From Lingula anatina (taxonomy: Eukaryota; Brachiopoda; Lingulata; Lingulida; Lingulidae): 64,000 bases of DNA. Within the stretch, counting starts at the first letter, position 1; every line of letters starts with the position of its first letter. The stretch covers positions 624,481-688,480 of the forward strand of contig NW_019775524.1 in assembly GCF_001039355.2 (NCBI RefSeq), given 5' to 3'. Shown one piece after another: positions 21,101 to 29,000 of the stretch. The translations under genes were made by a program, and so were the position numbers. The notes beneath the pieces are model-generated. The model did not search any database, was not told the DNA's origin, and was given only the letters and a program-made list of their open reading frames with translations.

Positions 21101-22030
21101 TCGATCCAACTCGGAATCCCCATCAAGTAATAATAATAATAATAATAATGTATTACTGTGTAGTGGGTACAGGCTATAAACTCGATTGTTCATTAGTGTC
21201 TTTGGTTTACGGCTGGTCTCTCGCTATTAGACAGCTTGTGATCAGTTGAGATCTTTTCAACAAACGTACTGAGTAGGAACACCACATGTTATTCTGAAAC
21301 GTAATTTATCCAGAGAGATTGTGTAGTGCGCCCCCAGATGTCGCCAATGCCACCGCTGTCTTCAACAACCGCACCTGGACGTTTACCTGTGACGCTGGGT
21401 ACGCGGTGTCGGCCGGACACACCACGCAGACCCTGTTCTGTAATTTACAGGGTCAGTGGGTAGGAAGTGTGGAAAACTGTGGTAAGAATTCGAAGTAATT
21501 TTTTCTGTTGCTATTTTGAATATAAATGCCGTTTTCCCTTTCTGATAACATAAAATGAACTGCACCTAAACTTATTTCAGGAAATAATTCTCGGGCATTC
21601 ATCCGTAAATAAATATAGATATAAATATTTTAACAATTGCGTATGCGACTTTTAAACTAAGAGCTTGATTGAAAAGATCAGATCCAGTGGTGAGAGGGTA
21701 GGTAGAGGAGTTATTGTTCAGACATTACAATGTAATTTGGCCCCCTTCCTGATGAAAGGCGCCCATGAATACGGTAGGTAATGTTATTAGTTTTGTTTCA
21801 TTACCTTTTGTTAGTTAAGTGGACGCATTTTTGTACGACTTTCTGGTAAATCAGTTTGCTATATTCTATACACCTTTTTATCCGCATATTATTTCATCAT
21901 GCTCCATCTTGTTAAAATTTTCTTTTGGTTTTGGTATTTTTTTCCGAAAGATATGGACGTTCAAATACTCTAGTACTGTTTGAATGCATGTATCGCTTTT
22001 GATTCAGTGGGCGTGACATTGGCTGAATGA
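632..22030 (+). CDS. Gene A: giant secreted multi-domain lectin (full gene span, about 29 coding exons)
   Basis: Exons: 632-655, 1433-1466, 3129-3306, 3654-3874, 4287-4488, 5082-5293, 5793-5972, 7641-7809, 8139-8356, 8704-8991, 9483-10148, 10400-10567, 11177-11839, 12711-12878, 13603-13788, 13994-14197, 15407-15592, 15941-16201, 16579-16704, 17366-17456, 17712-17821, 18192-18304, 18846-19017, 19209-19352, 19919-20053, 20310-20498, 20829-21017, 21314-21481 and tentative 22008-22030. Cumulative length keeps the correct phase at every junction and ends on a stop, giving about 1,895 residues. Order: signal peptide, CTLD, CTLD, CCP, CTLD, SUEL lectin, LamG, CCP, LamG, CCP, CCP, CTLD, WSC, fibrinogen-like module, F5/8C, WSC, three CCPs. 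All these domains bind glycans or proteins outside cells, so an extracellular recognition or adhesion role is inferred. An alternative early end lies after the SUEL exon (8992-9122). I do not recognise a named orthologue. Confidence 0.8.
2151..2274. repeat. 31-bp minisatellite, four units
   Basis: Four consecutive near-identical units of about 31 bp, each holding CAACTTTGGG followed by TCATTTCCAA or CGTTCCCAA. It lies in intron 2 of gene A. The last unit runs into the half MITE that starts at about 2272. Gene B's equivalent intron lacks it. Confidence 0.75.
2272..2345. mobile_element. Single arm of a palindromic MITE
   Basis: Resembles the left arm of the complete element at 63602-63792: AATGAAAC near the start, then GTTCTA, an AGATC block, a GC-rich spot and GCTGAATGCAATCA. 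The second arm is missing, so it is a truncated copy. Confidence 0.5.
2943..2999. repeat. (TTTA)n microsatellite
   Basis: About 14 uninterrupted TTTA units in intron 2 of gene A. Similar arrays lie before acceptors at 3129, 37596 and 48932. The rest of intron 2 (1467-3128) shows no exon that I can support. Confidence 0.9.
3129..3874 (+). CDS. Gene A CTLD1 (exons 3129-3306 and 3654-3874)
   Basis: C-type lectin-like domain, residues about 20-152. First half: CDSGWTHKPEVGKC start and the GGTLAMPKTQE stretch. Second half: YWIGLE, WLDGT, CAAYR, HYWADASC and YVCEK, giving the usual Cys pattern. The intron splits a codon in phase 2 (CT|G); outer junctions are phase 1, so the two-exon unit is a symmetric module. 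The Ca-site EPN/QPD motif is absent and WND is replaced by W-A-D, so calcium-dependent sugar binding is doubtful. A (TTA)n array follows the first donor. Confidence 0.85.
3955..4154. mobile_element. Palindromic MITE with TAAG flanks and an empty site elsewhere
   Basis: Inverted arms ending in GGGACCATTCCC and its imperfect complement. TAAG flanks both sides (3951-3954 and 4155-4158). The duplicated intron at about 8425 and gene B at about 39372 read straight through from TTTAAG to the CTCGACACGG or CTTGACACGG block without the insert. A 3-4 bp target duplication and no coding content fit a non-autonomous, possibly PIF/Harbinger-like element; that class is an inference. Confidence 0.75.
4287..5293 (+). 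CDS. Gene A CTLD2 (exons 4287-4488 and 5082-5293)
   Basis: Second C-type lectin-like domain, residues about 153-290. A Gly/Ala-rich linker precedes CPSGWSHKAYVDRCYW; then IAMPKTAEQQ; the second exon gives YWIGLEHMGSNPDQWADGT, CNAYR, WLDRSC and YVCEI. Junctions are phase 1, 2, 1 as in CTLD1. No EPN/QPD or WND motif is seen, so the calcium site is probably lost. Gene B's equivalent (39631-41145) has CSCDGR where A has YPYDSR, so A has lost two cysteines, probably one loop disulfide. Confidence 0.85.
4612..4650. mobile_element. Fragment of a CAGGCCCGTAGCCAG element
   Basis: Only one end of the element seen whole at 5408-5576: a C-rich run, TTTTGAAATTGCTGGCTACGG and the terminal GGCCTG. It lies inside the CTLD2 intron of gene A. 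Confidence 0.6.
5408..5576. mobile_element. 169-bp TIR element (CAGGCCCGTAGCCAG ends)
   Basis: Starts CAGGCCCGTAGCCAG and ends CTGGCTACGGGCCTG, a perfect inverted repeat. Inside are two GTGGACCTTTTCCC-like repeats and no reading frame of note. Partial copies are at 4612-4650 and 32663-32703. A hAT-like or Kolobok-like MITE is possible. Confidence 0.75.
5793..5972 (+). CDS. Gene A CCP (sushi) domain 1
   Basis: One phase 1-1 exon of 180 bp. It encodes a sushi repeat with four cysteines in the usual places (CSAP, YTCESG, RVCQ, APVCE) and the late Trp (RTWNGSAP). NIT gives a possible N-glycan site. Closely matches gene B exon 41402-41581. Confidence 0.85.
6698..6780 (+). pseudogene. Truncated relic of the second CCP exon in gene A
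   Basis: After TTTCTCAG the sequence ATAACCTGTAGTACCCC and the following bases resemble the first half of gene B CCP2 (42180-42356). Similarity stops after the VGDT-like block, with no second half or donor. The break is followed by unrelated sequence, the insert at 6904-7113 and then a duplicated copy of the CTLD1 region. Confidence 0.7.
6904..7113. mobile_element. 210-bp TIR element
   Basis: Begins CAGGGGTGGATCCAGGA and ends AAATCCGCCGCTG, an imperfect inverted repeat. Flanks are GTCTAG on the left and GTCTAC on the right, a likely target duplication. No coding content. hAT-like MITE is a guess from the TIR and flank. Confidence 0.6.
7641..8356 (+). CDS. Gene A CTLD3, a copy of CTLD1 (exons 7641-7809 and 8139-8356)
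   Basis: C-type lectin-like domain, residues about 351-479, with CGSGWTHKPEVGKC, LAMPKTQELHEAM, YWIGLERLTG, WADISC and YVCEK. It is much closer to CTLD1 of the same gene, intron sequence included, than to gene B's third CTLD at 42666-43244. A (TTA)n array follows the first donor as in CTLD1. A duplication within gene A therefore seems to have replaced the ancestral third CTLD. Splice phases 1-2-1 remain intact. Confidence 0.85.
8704..8991 (+). CDS. Gene A SUEL-type (rhamnose-binding) lectin domain
   Basis: One 288-bp phase 1-1 exon, residues about 480-575. It shows the hallmarks of the family: ACEG start, DAVYGRT (YGR motif), C-rich middle, AACEGQQSCSV, DPC and KYL. Known members bind L-rhamnose or D-galactose outside the cell; specificity here is not known. 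It comes directly after CTLD3, whereas gene B has a CCP in between. The donor GTAAAC is usable, but reading through it gives the alternative end at 8992-9122. Confidence 0.9.
8992..9122 (+). CDS. Gene A alternative C-terminus: hydrophobic anchor by intron read-through
   Basis: If the donor after the SUEL exon is not used, the frame continues 43 codons to a TAG: GKRVVGIILPRR, then an aromatic stretch (FYVDYFYFF) and a hydrophobic run (VVALLLMLL). Gene B does the same at 45198-45325 with very similar residues, a 3-bp in-frame gap and the stop in the same place. The tail has a membrane span but almost no cytoplasmic part, so a tail-less transmembrane or GPI-type signal is possible. This would give a form of about 618 residues. 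Confidence 0.55.
9483..10148 (+). CDS. Gene A LamG-like (concanavalin A-like) domain 1
   Basis: One 666-bp phase 1-1 exon, residues about 576-797. It starts AFWPLD.NSLGTDLSGNG and shows the beta-sandwich pattern of LamG-like jelly-roll domains (FTLMFFIYLE, CIFEY, WHRVVVSYS, GRLSCVHLFD). Three cysteines are visible (CIFEY, SCVHLF, ERCQ). Gene B 45700-46365 is the direct counterpart. Function as a ligand-binding module is inferred from the fold. Confidence 0.8.
10400..10567 (+). CDS. Gene A CCP domain between the LamG domains
   Basis: 168-bp phase 1-1 exon with four cysteines (ACNAP, YTCN, RTCLG, MECH) and LTWSG as the sushi Trp. Several NxT/S sites (NLT, NAT, NRT). Gene B counterpart 46563-46730. 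Confidence 0.85.
10785..11040. repeat. Degenerate minisatellite, unit about 55-65 bp
   Basis: At least four imperfect units, each with GTGATAACAAGA, a CCCATGAG-like core and TCTTCAGGGCCA. Shorter related copies lie at about 47060-47200 at the same point of gene B, so the array predates the A/B split. Confidence 0.6.
11177..11839 (+). CDS. Gene A LamG-like domain 2
   Basis: 663-bp phase 1-1 exon, residues about 854-1074. Same fold as LamG 1: AFWPFDGNSLGNDFTGRG, FTLIWLMNP, CLFEFG, NTWQKAIVQFDR, HIGKR, GRLSCIHLF, ELCRERGN. The LamG-CCP pair repeats twice in tandem, so it likely arose by duplication of a two-exon unit. Gene B counterpart 47318-47980. Confidence 0.8.
11840..12710. other. Long intron of gene A with degenerate GTTAGGTGTGACA repeats
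   Basis: Between 12060 and 12200 several imperfect units of GTTAGG(C/T)(A/G)TGACAATT occur; similar units lie in gene B at 46750-46800 and 48240-48340. No exon is seen. The acceptor at 12710 is preceded by a short TTTA run. Confidence 0.5.
12711..12878 (+). CDS. Gene A CCP after LamG 2
   Basis: 168-bp phase 1-1 sushi exon: CSAPEPGVNATYSG, YSCNVG, RTCLG, LTWSGTQMECE. Nearly the same as gene B 48932-49099, and clearly related to the CCP at 10400, in line with a LamG-CCP unit duplication. Confidence 0.85.
13603..13788 (+). CDS. Gene A CCP before CTLD4
   Basis: 186-bp phase 1-1 exon: CSDPGFISNSARLP, YTCDSGYFL, RVCQDNSTW, PPFCE. Four Cys and Trp fit sushi. Acceptor TTCCCAG, donor GTGAG. Gene B counterpart 49336-49521. 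The preceding intron (12879-13602) holds no other exon that I can support. Confidence 0.85.
13994..15592 (+). CDS. Gene A CTLD4 (exons 13994-14197 and 15407-15592)
   Basis: Divergent C-type lectin-like domain, residues about 1193-1322. First exon: CYGDWGHGYYSHCY, WETANDDCHRLGGYIWVPET, TRWWVG. Second exon: NEPDDLD (an EPN-like EPD motif) and NICEQ. The second half keeps only the last Cys of the usual second disulfide. The inner junction is phase 1, unlike phase 2 in CTLD1-3, so it has a separate origin. Gene B counterpart 50178-51078 has NEPDNLD. Only this CTLD keeps an EPN-like calcium motif. Confidence 0.75.
14275..14993. mobile_element. 719-bp TIR element with 5-bp target duplication
   Basis: Starts CAGGGCCGTAGCC and ends GGCTACGGCCCTG. 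GAACA lies directly on both sides (14270-14274 and 14994-14998). Gene B at about 50440 runs through this point without it. It contains a single N at 14310 in a G-rich run. No transposase frame is seen, so it is non-autonomous. Confidence 0.8.
15941..16201 (+). CDS. Gene A WSC domain 1
   Basis: 261-bp phase 1-1 exon, residues about 1323-1409: YLGCYRTESGL, QCIEYCRGL, ECYCTQTV, CDTKCPGNKHQFCGG. This is the WSC pattern of eight cysteines, a putative carbohydrate-binding module. Gene B counterpart 51650-51910, repeated-half copy 24504-24764. A (TG)n array lies just past the donor. Confidence 0.9.
16579..16704 (+). CDS. Gene A fibrinogen-like mini-module
   Basis: 126-bp phase 1-1 exon, 42 residues with two cysteines: SCDVLYKNGVREYGQYWV and IRVECF. 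The pattern (C, YKNG, G-Y-W, V-C) resembles the N-terminal piece of fibrinogen C-terminal domains, as found shortened in some adhesion proteins. Kept in gene B (52239-52364). The family call is an inference from a short stretch. Confidence 0.6.
17221..17385. repeat. 55-bp tandem triplication covering a splice acceptor and exon start
   Basis: Three units of 55 bp, each with TTTCATATAT, a TTTCAG acceptor and GTCCGTGTAACGAGTGG (third unit GTCAG). Acceptors end at 17255, 17310 and 17365. Only the last joins an open path to the donor at 17457; reading from the first two meets a frame break. The repeated half at 25769 and gene B at 52807 have one unit. Confidence 0.85.
17366..19017 (+). CDS. Gene A F5/8 type C (discoidin) domain over four exons
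   Basis: Exons 17366-17456, 17712-17821, 18192-18304, 18846-19017; residues about 1452-1613. Reads ISDSSISASSS, RLYGESGWGPDVSADTNGSW, LSFPNRYIVTGFKTQGR, VQNFTVQYRD, then after TTTTTAAG: FDARGPTSSDF, VATDIRVLPE, CVMRLDVSGC. This is the usual discoidin order. The start of the last exon was set at TTTGAC because this acceptor is phase 0 and is the only one open in A, the repeated half and B. Known relatives bind phospholipid or glycans. Confidence 0.8.
18109..18182. repeat. (AT)n microsatellite next to a splice acceptor
   Basis: About 37 AT units end nine bases before the acceptor of the third F5/8C exon. The repeated half has only a short, interrupted TA tract at the same place (about 26530-26560). 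Confidence 0.95.
19209..20053 (+). CDS. Gene A WSC domain 2 (exons 19209-19352 and 19919-20053)
   Basis: Residues about 1614-1706: DIGCFLDD, SECRELCAQGGYMYAAVTNG, then VCGCGNEIGKYG, CNIACTGNPRDACGG, FRVWS. WSC cysteine pattern split by a phase 1 intron. Donor of the first exon is GTATGA here, GTAAGA in the repeated half and GTAAGT in gene B. The intron carries a TTAA-flanked MITE. Confidence 0.85.
19396..19711. mobile_element. TTAA-flanked MITE (piggyBac-like)
   Basis: TTAA at both ends, then AGGGATAACAAC on the left and GTTGTTATCCTT on the right. Inside is an A-rich run and TTTTACCAC-AAAACGGC sequence shared with the larger element at 57902-58538. Also at 27817-28131. Gene B's matching intron (54489-54755) lacks it, so it inserted after the A/B split. 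Confidence 0.7.
20310..20498 (+). CDS. Gene A CCP, first of the C-terminal three
   Basis: 189-bp phase 1-1 exon: IKCPELPQISNMDLNTTERS, YTCLHGYRL, LRCVQKQW, GCE. Four Cys plus Trp. Donor GTACGT. Counterparts 28727-28915 and 55256-55444. Confidence 0.85.
20829..21017 (+). CDS. Gene A CCP, second of the C-terminal three
   Basis: 189-bp phase 1-1 exon: IVCNGALPTVANATRT, YRCFYGFLYPDE, LRCQDTGAW, DCQ. Sushi pattern intact. Counterparts 29236-29424 and 55789-55977. Confidence 0.85.
21314..21481 (+). CDS. Gene A CCP, third of the C-terminal three
   Basis: 168-bp phase 1-1 exon: LCSAPPDVANATAVF, FTCDAGYAV, LFCNLQGQW, ENCG. Sushi pattern. Counterparts 29771-29938 and 56154-56321; a broken copy lies at 36572-36727. 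A (AAT)n run sits in the intron before it. Confidence 0.85.
22008..22030 (+). CDS. Gene A tentative terminal exon (VGVTLAE and stop)
   Basis: A conserved acceptor TTTTGATTCAG occurs in all three copies. Splicing from the third CCP in phase 1 gives ...ENC-VGVTLAE stop here, VGMTFAE stop at 30457-30479 and VG stop at 57151-57158. The following bases (GAGGGCGCTCGTTATCTGTG onward, about 250 bp) are conserved in all three, as expected of a 3' UTR. No membrane span precedes the stop, so this long form would be secreted. Other downstream exons cannot be excluded. Confidence 0.4.
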
Positions 22031-23180
22031 ACAATAGAGGGCGCTCGTTATCTGTGGCAGTGTGCATGGTGAATCCGTTTGCCTCCGTATTCCTAAATCC
22101 ATGTGTTCGTAGCTGTGTAGTGTTATTGTTCTTGTGGTATGTCATTTATAATGGAATGATGCGCATTATGGGGTTACTGTTAGGTGCGCTGTCTGTTTGA
22201 AGTTTCCTTGGATGTTGATAAAAGCTTGTGGAGCATGTTACATGTAATAAGCGGTCAAAGTGGGCATGTGTTCAAACCACACACGCACGCACACGGACGC
22301 ACACACACACACACACACACACACAGATAGAGAGAGGTGAGGGATTGGGGATGTGACTTAAGCATGAAAGCACCAAAACCAAAGCATGACTGTCAAGGAT
22401 AGTGCCAACGTGGTGACGGGAGTAAGCAACTTAAGAGGCATTGCAAGACCGAGGGAACACTTTCCTGCGTCAGACCAGACAACACGGCAACAGGCATCAC
22501 CAACATGGAAAGAGATGCCAGACAATGCTTTGAACCTAGATTAACTTATTTATTAATATTATTGCATGATGTATTACTAATTTAACAAAGCAGATTGCAT
22601 TGTGATTAAGTACCAAACATTAATCCAGTCTGGAAACACTACAGTGGAAAAGACTTAAACTGGAGGCTTGCATCAGTCTTACTACATTTGAGATTAATTT
22701 TAATGTAAACGTTTGGATAATAGAGAACACCAAATATGCATCTATCGATTTAATTTATCGTGATATTTATCATATTAGTAACTGTGAACTCCACTAAGAT
22801 ACTCTGAACATTACACGAAGGAAGAACCAGAGACAGACAAGGAAGACAAACGAGATAGGACTAACAAGGGATCATTAATATTGGGAAACATGACTTTATA
22901 TGTATCATTAACGTTCCTAAATAACTTAATATTACGTGTAGAGGCATGGTTATTTAATGATGCTTGACATAAAACTGAATCTACAAAAAAGTAAGAGTAT
23001 CATTTCTGTTGGTGAAAAAGTAAATCTTTTTCGTATAGACCAAACGTGTTTTAATTATGATCCTTGGCATGCCGAACCTCCATAGACAGACATTGCACGT
23101 ATAGTCGTCTAAAAACGATCTACTTTTTCATCGTTATTACACAACAAACAGTGAAAAACCTTTGTTGTTATTGTCTGGGC
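22031..23180. other. 3' flank of gene A
   Basis: The first 250 bases are conserved with 30480-30720 and 57159-57370 and may be 3' UTR. A (CA)n microsatellite lies at about 22283-22325. The rest is AT-rich with no gene that I can support, but it is kept in the repeated half. Confidence 0.4.
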
Positions 23181-23472
23181 TATACCTATGCCTACCCAAC
23201 TACCAGACTCGGCACATAAGGATCCTGAATTAACCGGTATATCGGACCACACTACCCGTTTTCAAGGTGTGTGTCAGATCGCATTTCGGAGTATCATACC
23301 CCAGAACAAATTTTGTAGGACGACCGCGTGCTTATCCTGTCGTTGTTCTGGGGTATGATACTCCGAAATGCAATCTGACACACACCTTGAAAACGGGTAG
23401 TGTGGTCCGATATACTGGTTAATTCAGGATCCTTATGTGCCGAGTCTGGTAGTTGGGTAGCTAGGCCTGATA
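23181..23472. mobile_element. Long-armed palindromic MITE (about 292 bp)
   Basis: Left arm 23181-23309 and right arm 23343-23472 are near-perfect reverse complements (CCCAACTACCAGACTCGG ... CATACCCCAGAACAA). The 33-base loop is 23310-23342. Gene B lacks it between TTTTTACACGGGACAG and GGAGAGAGACAG. The copy at 31597-31888 has the loop in the opposite orientation. Confidence 0.85.
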
Positions 23473-23779
23473 TCGGAGAGAGACAGAATGCCCATGACAG
23501 TTTAAAAGTAAAAATTAATTGTTTTTACCAAAACAAATGTTATATTATATAGTGATGTAATGCAATAATTGCAGTTACCAATATAATACATTTTTATGAA
23601 TTAGCACCAGATTGTCGAACGCAAGAAATAACCAAAACAACCATTCATATTATTGTTATACGTATAGTCTTATCTTGTAAGTTGTAGCATGCTCTTTTTT
23701 TTCATAAAATTTTGGTCAAAAAGGCTACACCACCAATTCTATGTGCATTTATTTAACAATGGTCACCTCACAGGTGTAA

Positions 23780-23813
<34 letters not shown>

Positions 23814-24063
23814 CAGACACTATATATAACATGATATATACATACTTGTCAACTCTCCTGGATAATTGGATAATTCGGGAATCTCCCGGATGCAGAACGA
23901 ATCTCCCGGTCCCCAGTACGAGTAACCAAATCTCCCAGATAAAAGCGACTTTGAACAATGGCACAATGCACTGTCAGCTAACGTCCTGTCTCAAATAACA
24001 AATTCGGAACAATTTTGGTTTTAATTATTATTTATTTAATTTCATTTCATTTATTTTATTTAT

Positions 24064-24064
24064 N
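24064..24064. other. Assembly gap (single N) at a mid-exon junction
   Basis: Left of the N the sequence ends in TTTATTTAT, matching 32460-32490. Right of it begins CAAGATTTACGTTCGCTTAA, the middle of the second CTLD4 exon (matching from about 15505). The join is therefore artificial or unresolved. Confidence 0.85.
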
Positions 24065-26041
24065 GCCAAGATTTACGTTCGCTTAAACGGAGCTGGCGTA
24101 AGTGACACTGACTCGGGCACTACAGACAGGAGGAACATCTGTGAGCAAAGCCCAGGTAGTATCTACAACATTGTGTCCCTATTGGTTTATATTTCAATAC
24201 AGATTGGACATTGTTGGTGATTTCATTGCCTCTGTCGATGCATGGTTATAGATATGTGTTGTAATGCTTCGGTTTGAAATGTATTATATATAACTGAGAG
24301 AGAGAGAAGGAGAGTGCAATTAATTTCTTTAACAAAGAGAATTTGGGGAGTTGAATTTAGTTGAGATTGTTACCACTTTTTTTTATACTGAATAAACTCT
24401 ATCCTGAAAGTTTCCTCAATATATGCCAATATTTTTTAAGGATACCTTGTCCACCAACAAATAGACATATCGACGCTGATGCAAACAAAAACTTATATTT
24501 CAGCTTACCTTGGCTGTTATCGTACGGAAAGTGGCCTGGCCGCAACCCTCAGCAGTCCCGTACACATGAACCTCCAGCAGTGTATTGAGTACTGCCGTGG
24601 ACTGTCCTGTGCCTTCGCCGGTGTGTCCTCCTCGGAGTGTTACTGCACACAGACCGTCACGGAAGCTAACAAGGAGAACGACTTCACTCTCTGTGATACA
24701 AAATGTCCTGGAAACAAACACCAGTTCTGCGGGGGCAATGGATATGTGTCGATGTATCTTGTTAGTAAGTGCCAGTGTGTGTGCGCGCGCGCGTTTGTGT
24801 GTATACGTACCTACATTTGTCGCCGATAGATGGACAGACATAAAAAGCTACATACATAGATAGTTGAACTATAATTATTATACACCTGTTTTTATTGCGT
24901 GATAAATCAAATAAAAATTGTTCTGGTAAGGTGAAATCCTCTGCAGCCACTGGAAATTTATGGAACCAGAAAAATATTGTGATATTTTGTAATTTTAACT
25001 TTAAAGTTGTCAATAACTCACTGCCTTTTGTAAACCACACTGAGATGTAGTGCGGTTTATAAGAACCAGATTTCAATTTTACTTTTTAGCTTGGATATCA
25101 GTAGTGGCCAGTTCCTGTGATGTCCTGTACAAAAACGGTATCAGGGAGTACGGTCAGTACTGGGTGGCAGCGGAATGGATAGCCCAAAACATCCGAGTGG
25201 AGTGCTTTACATCAAGTAAGTTGTTTGCCCAGTTATTTTGGATTGAGTGTTCCGTTAATATTCTTTTGTTTATTTCTTATTACTTTCATTTATTTATTTA
25301 TTTATTTATTTATTTATTTTTCCTCTGTGTGTGTGTGTGTGATTTCAAAAGATATGATCGTTTTGAAAGGTATCTTAGTCCCGGTCTTTAAAAATGCACT
25401 TTTAATTTTGATTTTTTTAATTCAAAATGTAATATCAATAAAAAATGGATAAAAACGCGTCAGACCTTTGAAGTACCCCTGCGAAATTCGGTGCCTAGAA
25501 AAATTTCTTTATATTAAGTTTTTTTTTCTTGATTCTGGCTCCCATAGGGCCTTAAAGCAAATTTAACGTGGTTGCCACTTTGGTAGCCTTTGGGAACTCA
25601 AAATATCAAAATGGCCGCCAATTCTCAATTTTCTTTATAAATGTTCTTAAAATACTGAATGATATTCAATTAATTATATTTATTTATTTTTTTATTTATT
25701 TATTTTTTTTTTTTTTTTGGTAATGTTTGGTTGATTTATCAGTACATGATTTTCATATATTGTTTCAGGTCCGTGTAACGAGTGGCTGATATATCAGATC
25801 AGCGATTCTTCAATATCGGCATCATCCAGCAGAAGCAACCTCTCGCATACTGATATAAGGTGCGGTTCACATTTAATTCAGCAGATGAATCTTCACATTT
25901 ATATTGAGTTGCCCTGCCGCCATGGCGGATATTTGTACTCTCTGAGTTTTTTTTTTTTTTAGTTAAAACAACTGTTGTTGTTAAGCAGCGAAAAATGGCA
26001 AATAATATCCAAGCATTATAGCAGTTTGCTGAAAATTTAAC

Positions 26042-26085
<44 letters not shown>

Positions 26086-29000
26086 ATTTTATTTGCACCA
26101 CTCCAGACTATATAGTGAGAGTGGATGGGGTCCTGACGTCAGTTCTGACACAAACGGCTCTTGGGTTCAGCTTTCCTTGCCAAACCGGTATATAGTCACT
26201 GGCTTCAAGACACAAGGTATGTTTTATGACTGGTGGGGTCGGCCGTATTTTATTTTTATCGTATGTGAAAACTGTGTAATTAACGGGCTAGTCATTAAAC
26301 GCTTAACTCCATTGTTAGATGTGCAATAACTTAGCAATACGACTATTATATGGGATTTCCTCATTGACCATTTACCAAGCACTGAGCAGGTGCAAGAGAA
26401 AAAAAATTGAAAACGTCATGCGATTGACCAATATGATAAGTACGAGGGGGAATTCGGTAGTTTCAATTTGTTTTATTTCAAGGGGAAATTATTTATGAAA
26501 TCACACGACCTATAGACTCCACGCTTAAGATATATATACATAGGTATATTTATATATACCTTTCACAGGTCGTAATGATATTGATCAATTAGAGAGAGTG
26601 CAGAACTTTACAGTACAGTACAGAGATACAGGTATTGGCGCTGACTGGAGAACGTACATCAATGAGTCCCACGAAAATGTGGTAAGATTTATATCAACTT
26701 TTCACAAAATTTTATCTTTGCCAATAACTGGAAAATCGAACATGGGTATTATTGTTTTTGTGTTGTTTGAAAGTAACTTTAATTGCACGTTATTCGTTTC
26801 TTTTTTTTTTTTTCAATTTTGTGCAATTTGTATAGTAAAGTTGGCTTGTTTATCTCTATATTCTATACACCATAAAATAACCAAACTTTTGACGCCTTTT
26901 TACACATTAAAAAAGTATCTTCATTATGCGTGACGCGGCCGTGCGTTACAATTAATGCCGTAATTAATTTATAACATGTAGTAATTGCGTATAAAAGTAA
27001 ACTTAATGGGTTTTATGTAAATATATTGGATGGCAGGCGTGTCTTGAAAAGTGTACAGGGCGAGGCATACTGCCGGTGGCTTATTTTTTTATATGCCACT
27101 TAACCAGAGATAAAATCCATGAAGCAAAGTGGCGCGGGACGTTCAATAATTCAAATAAGTGACAGATGGATGTTTGTTGCGATTCTTATTCTATTTGCTT
27201 ATCCATTTTTAAATGTGTTAAAACAAACACTTATTTTAGTTTCAAATAACCAGCATCTTATCTTTAAGTTTGACGCCAGAGGGCCAACGAGTAGCGATTT
27301 CAATACCCCTGTGTACAACGAAGTTGAGGACCCGTTTGTGGCCACAGATATCCGAGTTCTGCTGGAAACCGGCAGCTGTCTAGGGACCGGATGTGTCATG
27401 AGATTGGACGTCAGCGGGTGCCAGTTTGATACATTCTCAGGTAAAATAATTCTTGATCATGGATTGTGTCAGCCAGTTGCGGCACCGCCAGAGGCAAATA
27501 TTTCACTGTGCGCTTTGACTAGTCGTTGGCGTGTGGTTAAGGTTAATCGCGCTAGCCACAACTGTTATACGGTTTTAACATTAAATATTCCATTAATGTA
27601 CATTATTTGATTTTCTTTATCCCACCAAGAAACTGCTGTGGACATAGGATGCTTCCTGGATGACCAAAACCACCCAGAATTCCCGAATATCCTGTCTTCC
27701 GGTATCACGTCGACGTCAGAATGTCGTGAGCTTTGTGCACAGGGTGGTTACATGTACGCTGCTGTCACCAACGGTAAGACATCCAACGGTTGTTTAAAGG
27801 GAATACGCGGTTATCATTAAAGGGATAACAACTCTTGGTATGAAATCTATATTTCACAAAAAAAAAAAAAAAAATCATAGAAATATAATATAATATATTC
27901 TATTTTACCACAAAAACGGCAGTTATAGCAATTATCTTGAAATCTGTGCTTGTCATCGTACCATGTGATCTCCATAGAGAGTTTATAACCAAAAAAAAAC
28001 TTTTTAGAAAAAAAGCCAGGGACTAACTTTGAACGTAGAAATGGATTCATTAACCATTTGTAAGTATGAGAAAATTGGCATTTACCCCAGGAAAAAAATT
28101 TGGCCAAAATGAACGGTTGTTATCCTTTTAATATTATTGCCAACATATGAGGAACACAAGTAGAAGTTAGAAATATATAGAATCAAACGTTTAAATGCCT
28201 GCACACACAAACACATTTATGATAAACAACAAAAAGATGAAACACTACTCAAAGGTACAGAACGCGGGAACACTGAAAAGCAGAGAAACTAGACTATTGT
28301 AAAGCAACAAATAATAGTAATTATGATCATTTTCTCAGGGACCGTGTGTGGGTGCGGAAACGAGATCGGAAAATACGGGAAGGTTCGCAAGAGAATGTGC
28401 AATATTGCGTGCACCGGCAACCCACGTGACGCATGCGGCGGTGAATTATTCAATTCAGTCTTCAGAGTTTGGAGTAAGTACGACTCAAGTGCAGGTCTCA
28501 AACCAAAATGGCAGCACAAATGCAGTCGGAATTAAGTGGTTGACAAAATATATTTGCGAAAAGAAAATATGTAAGAATGTGTTAATGCAGTGAATGTTGA
28601 ATTAAATTCTCATACGACTGCGACGATCAGTTGCGTTTGTATTCAATATGTAAATAAGTCAGAGCTCATACTTATATAAACCAAAAACATAACACCACAT
28701 AGAGAGCTAAAATTTAATTTTGACAGGTATAAAGTGCCCGGAGCTTCCACAAATATCCAATATGGACCTGAATACGACCGAACGTTCCCATGGTGACGTT
28801 GCAAAATACACGTGTCGCCATGGATACCGGTTGCCTTCAGGAACCAATGAAACAGACGTCTTGAGATGTGTTCAGAAGCAATGGGTAGGGGATATCCCTG
28901 CCCAGGGATGCGAACGTACGTCACAACAAATCAATCAACCCAACTTGCGTTGCTTTTCATTAGTGTGGGTATGATATGTACATTGTCACAATCTGTGAGG

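Noticed and set aside
21700-21775. Short conserved AGATCAGATCCAGTG and GATGAAAGGCGCC pieces as extra coding exons
   Set aside because: Phase does not match the preceding CCP, and gene B has stops or a shifted frame in the second piece.
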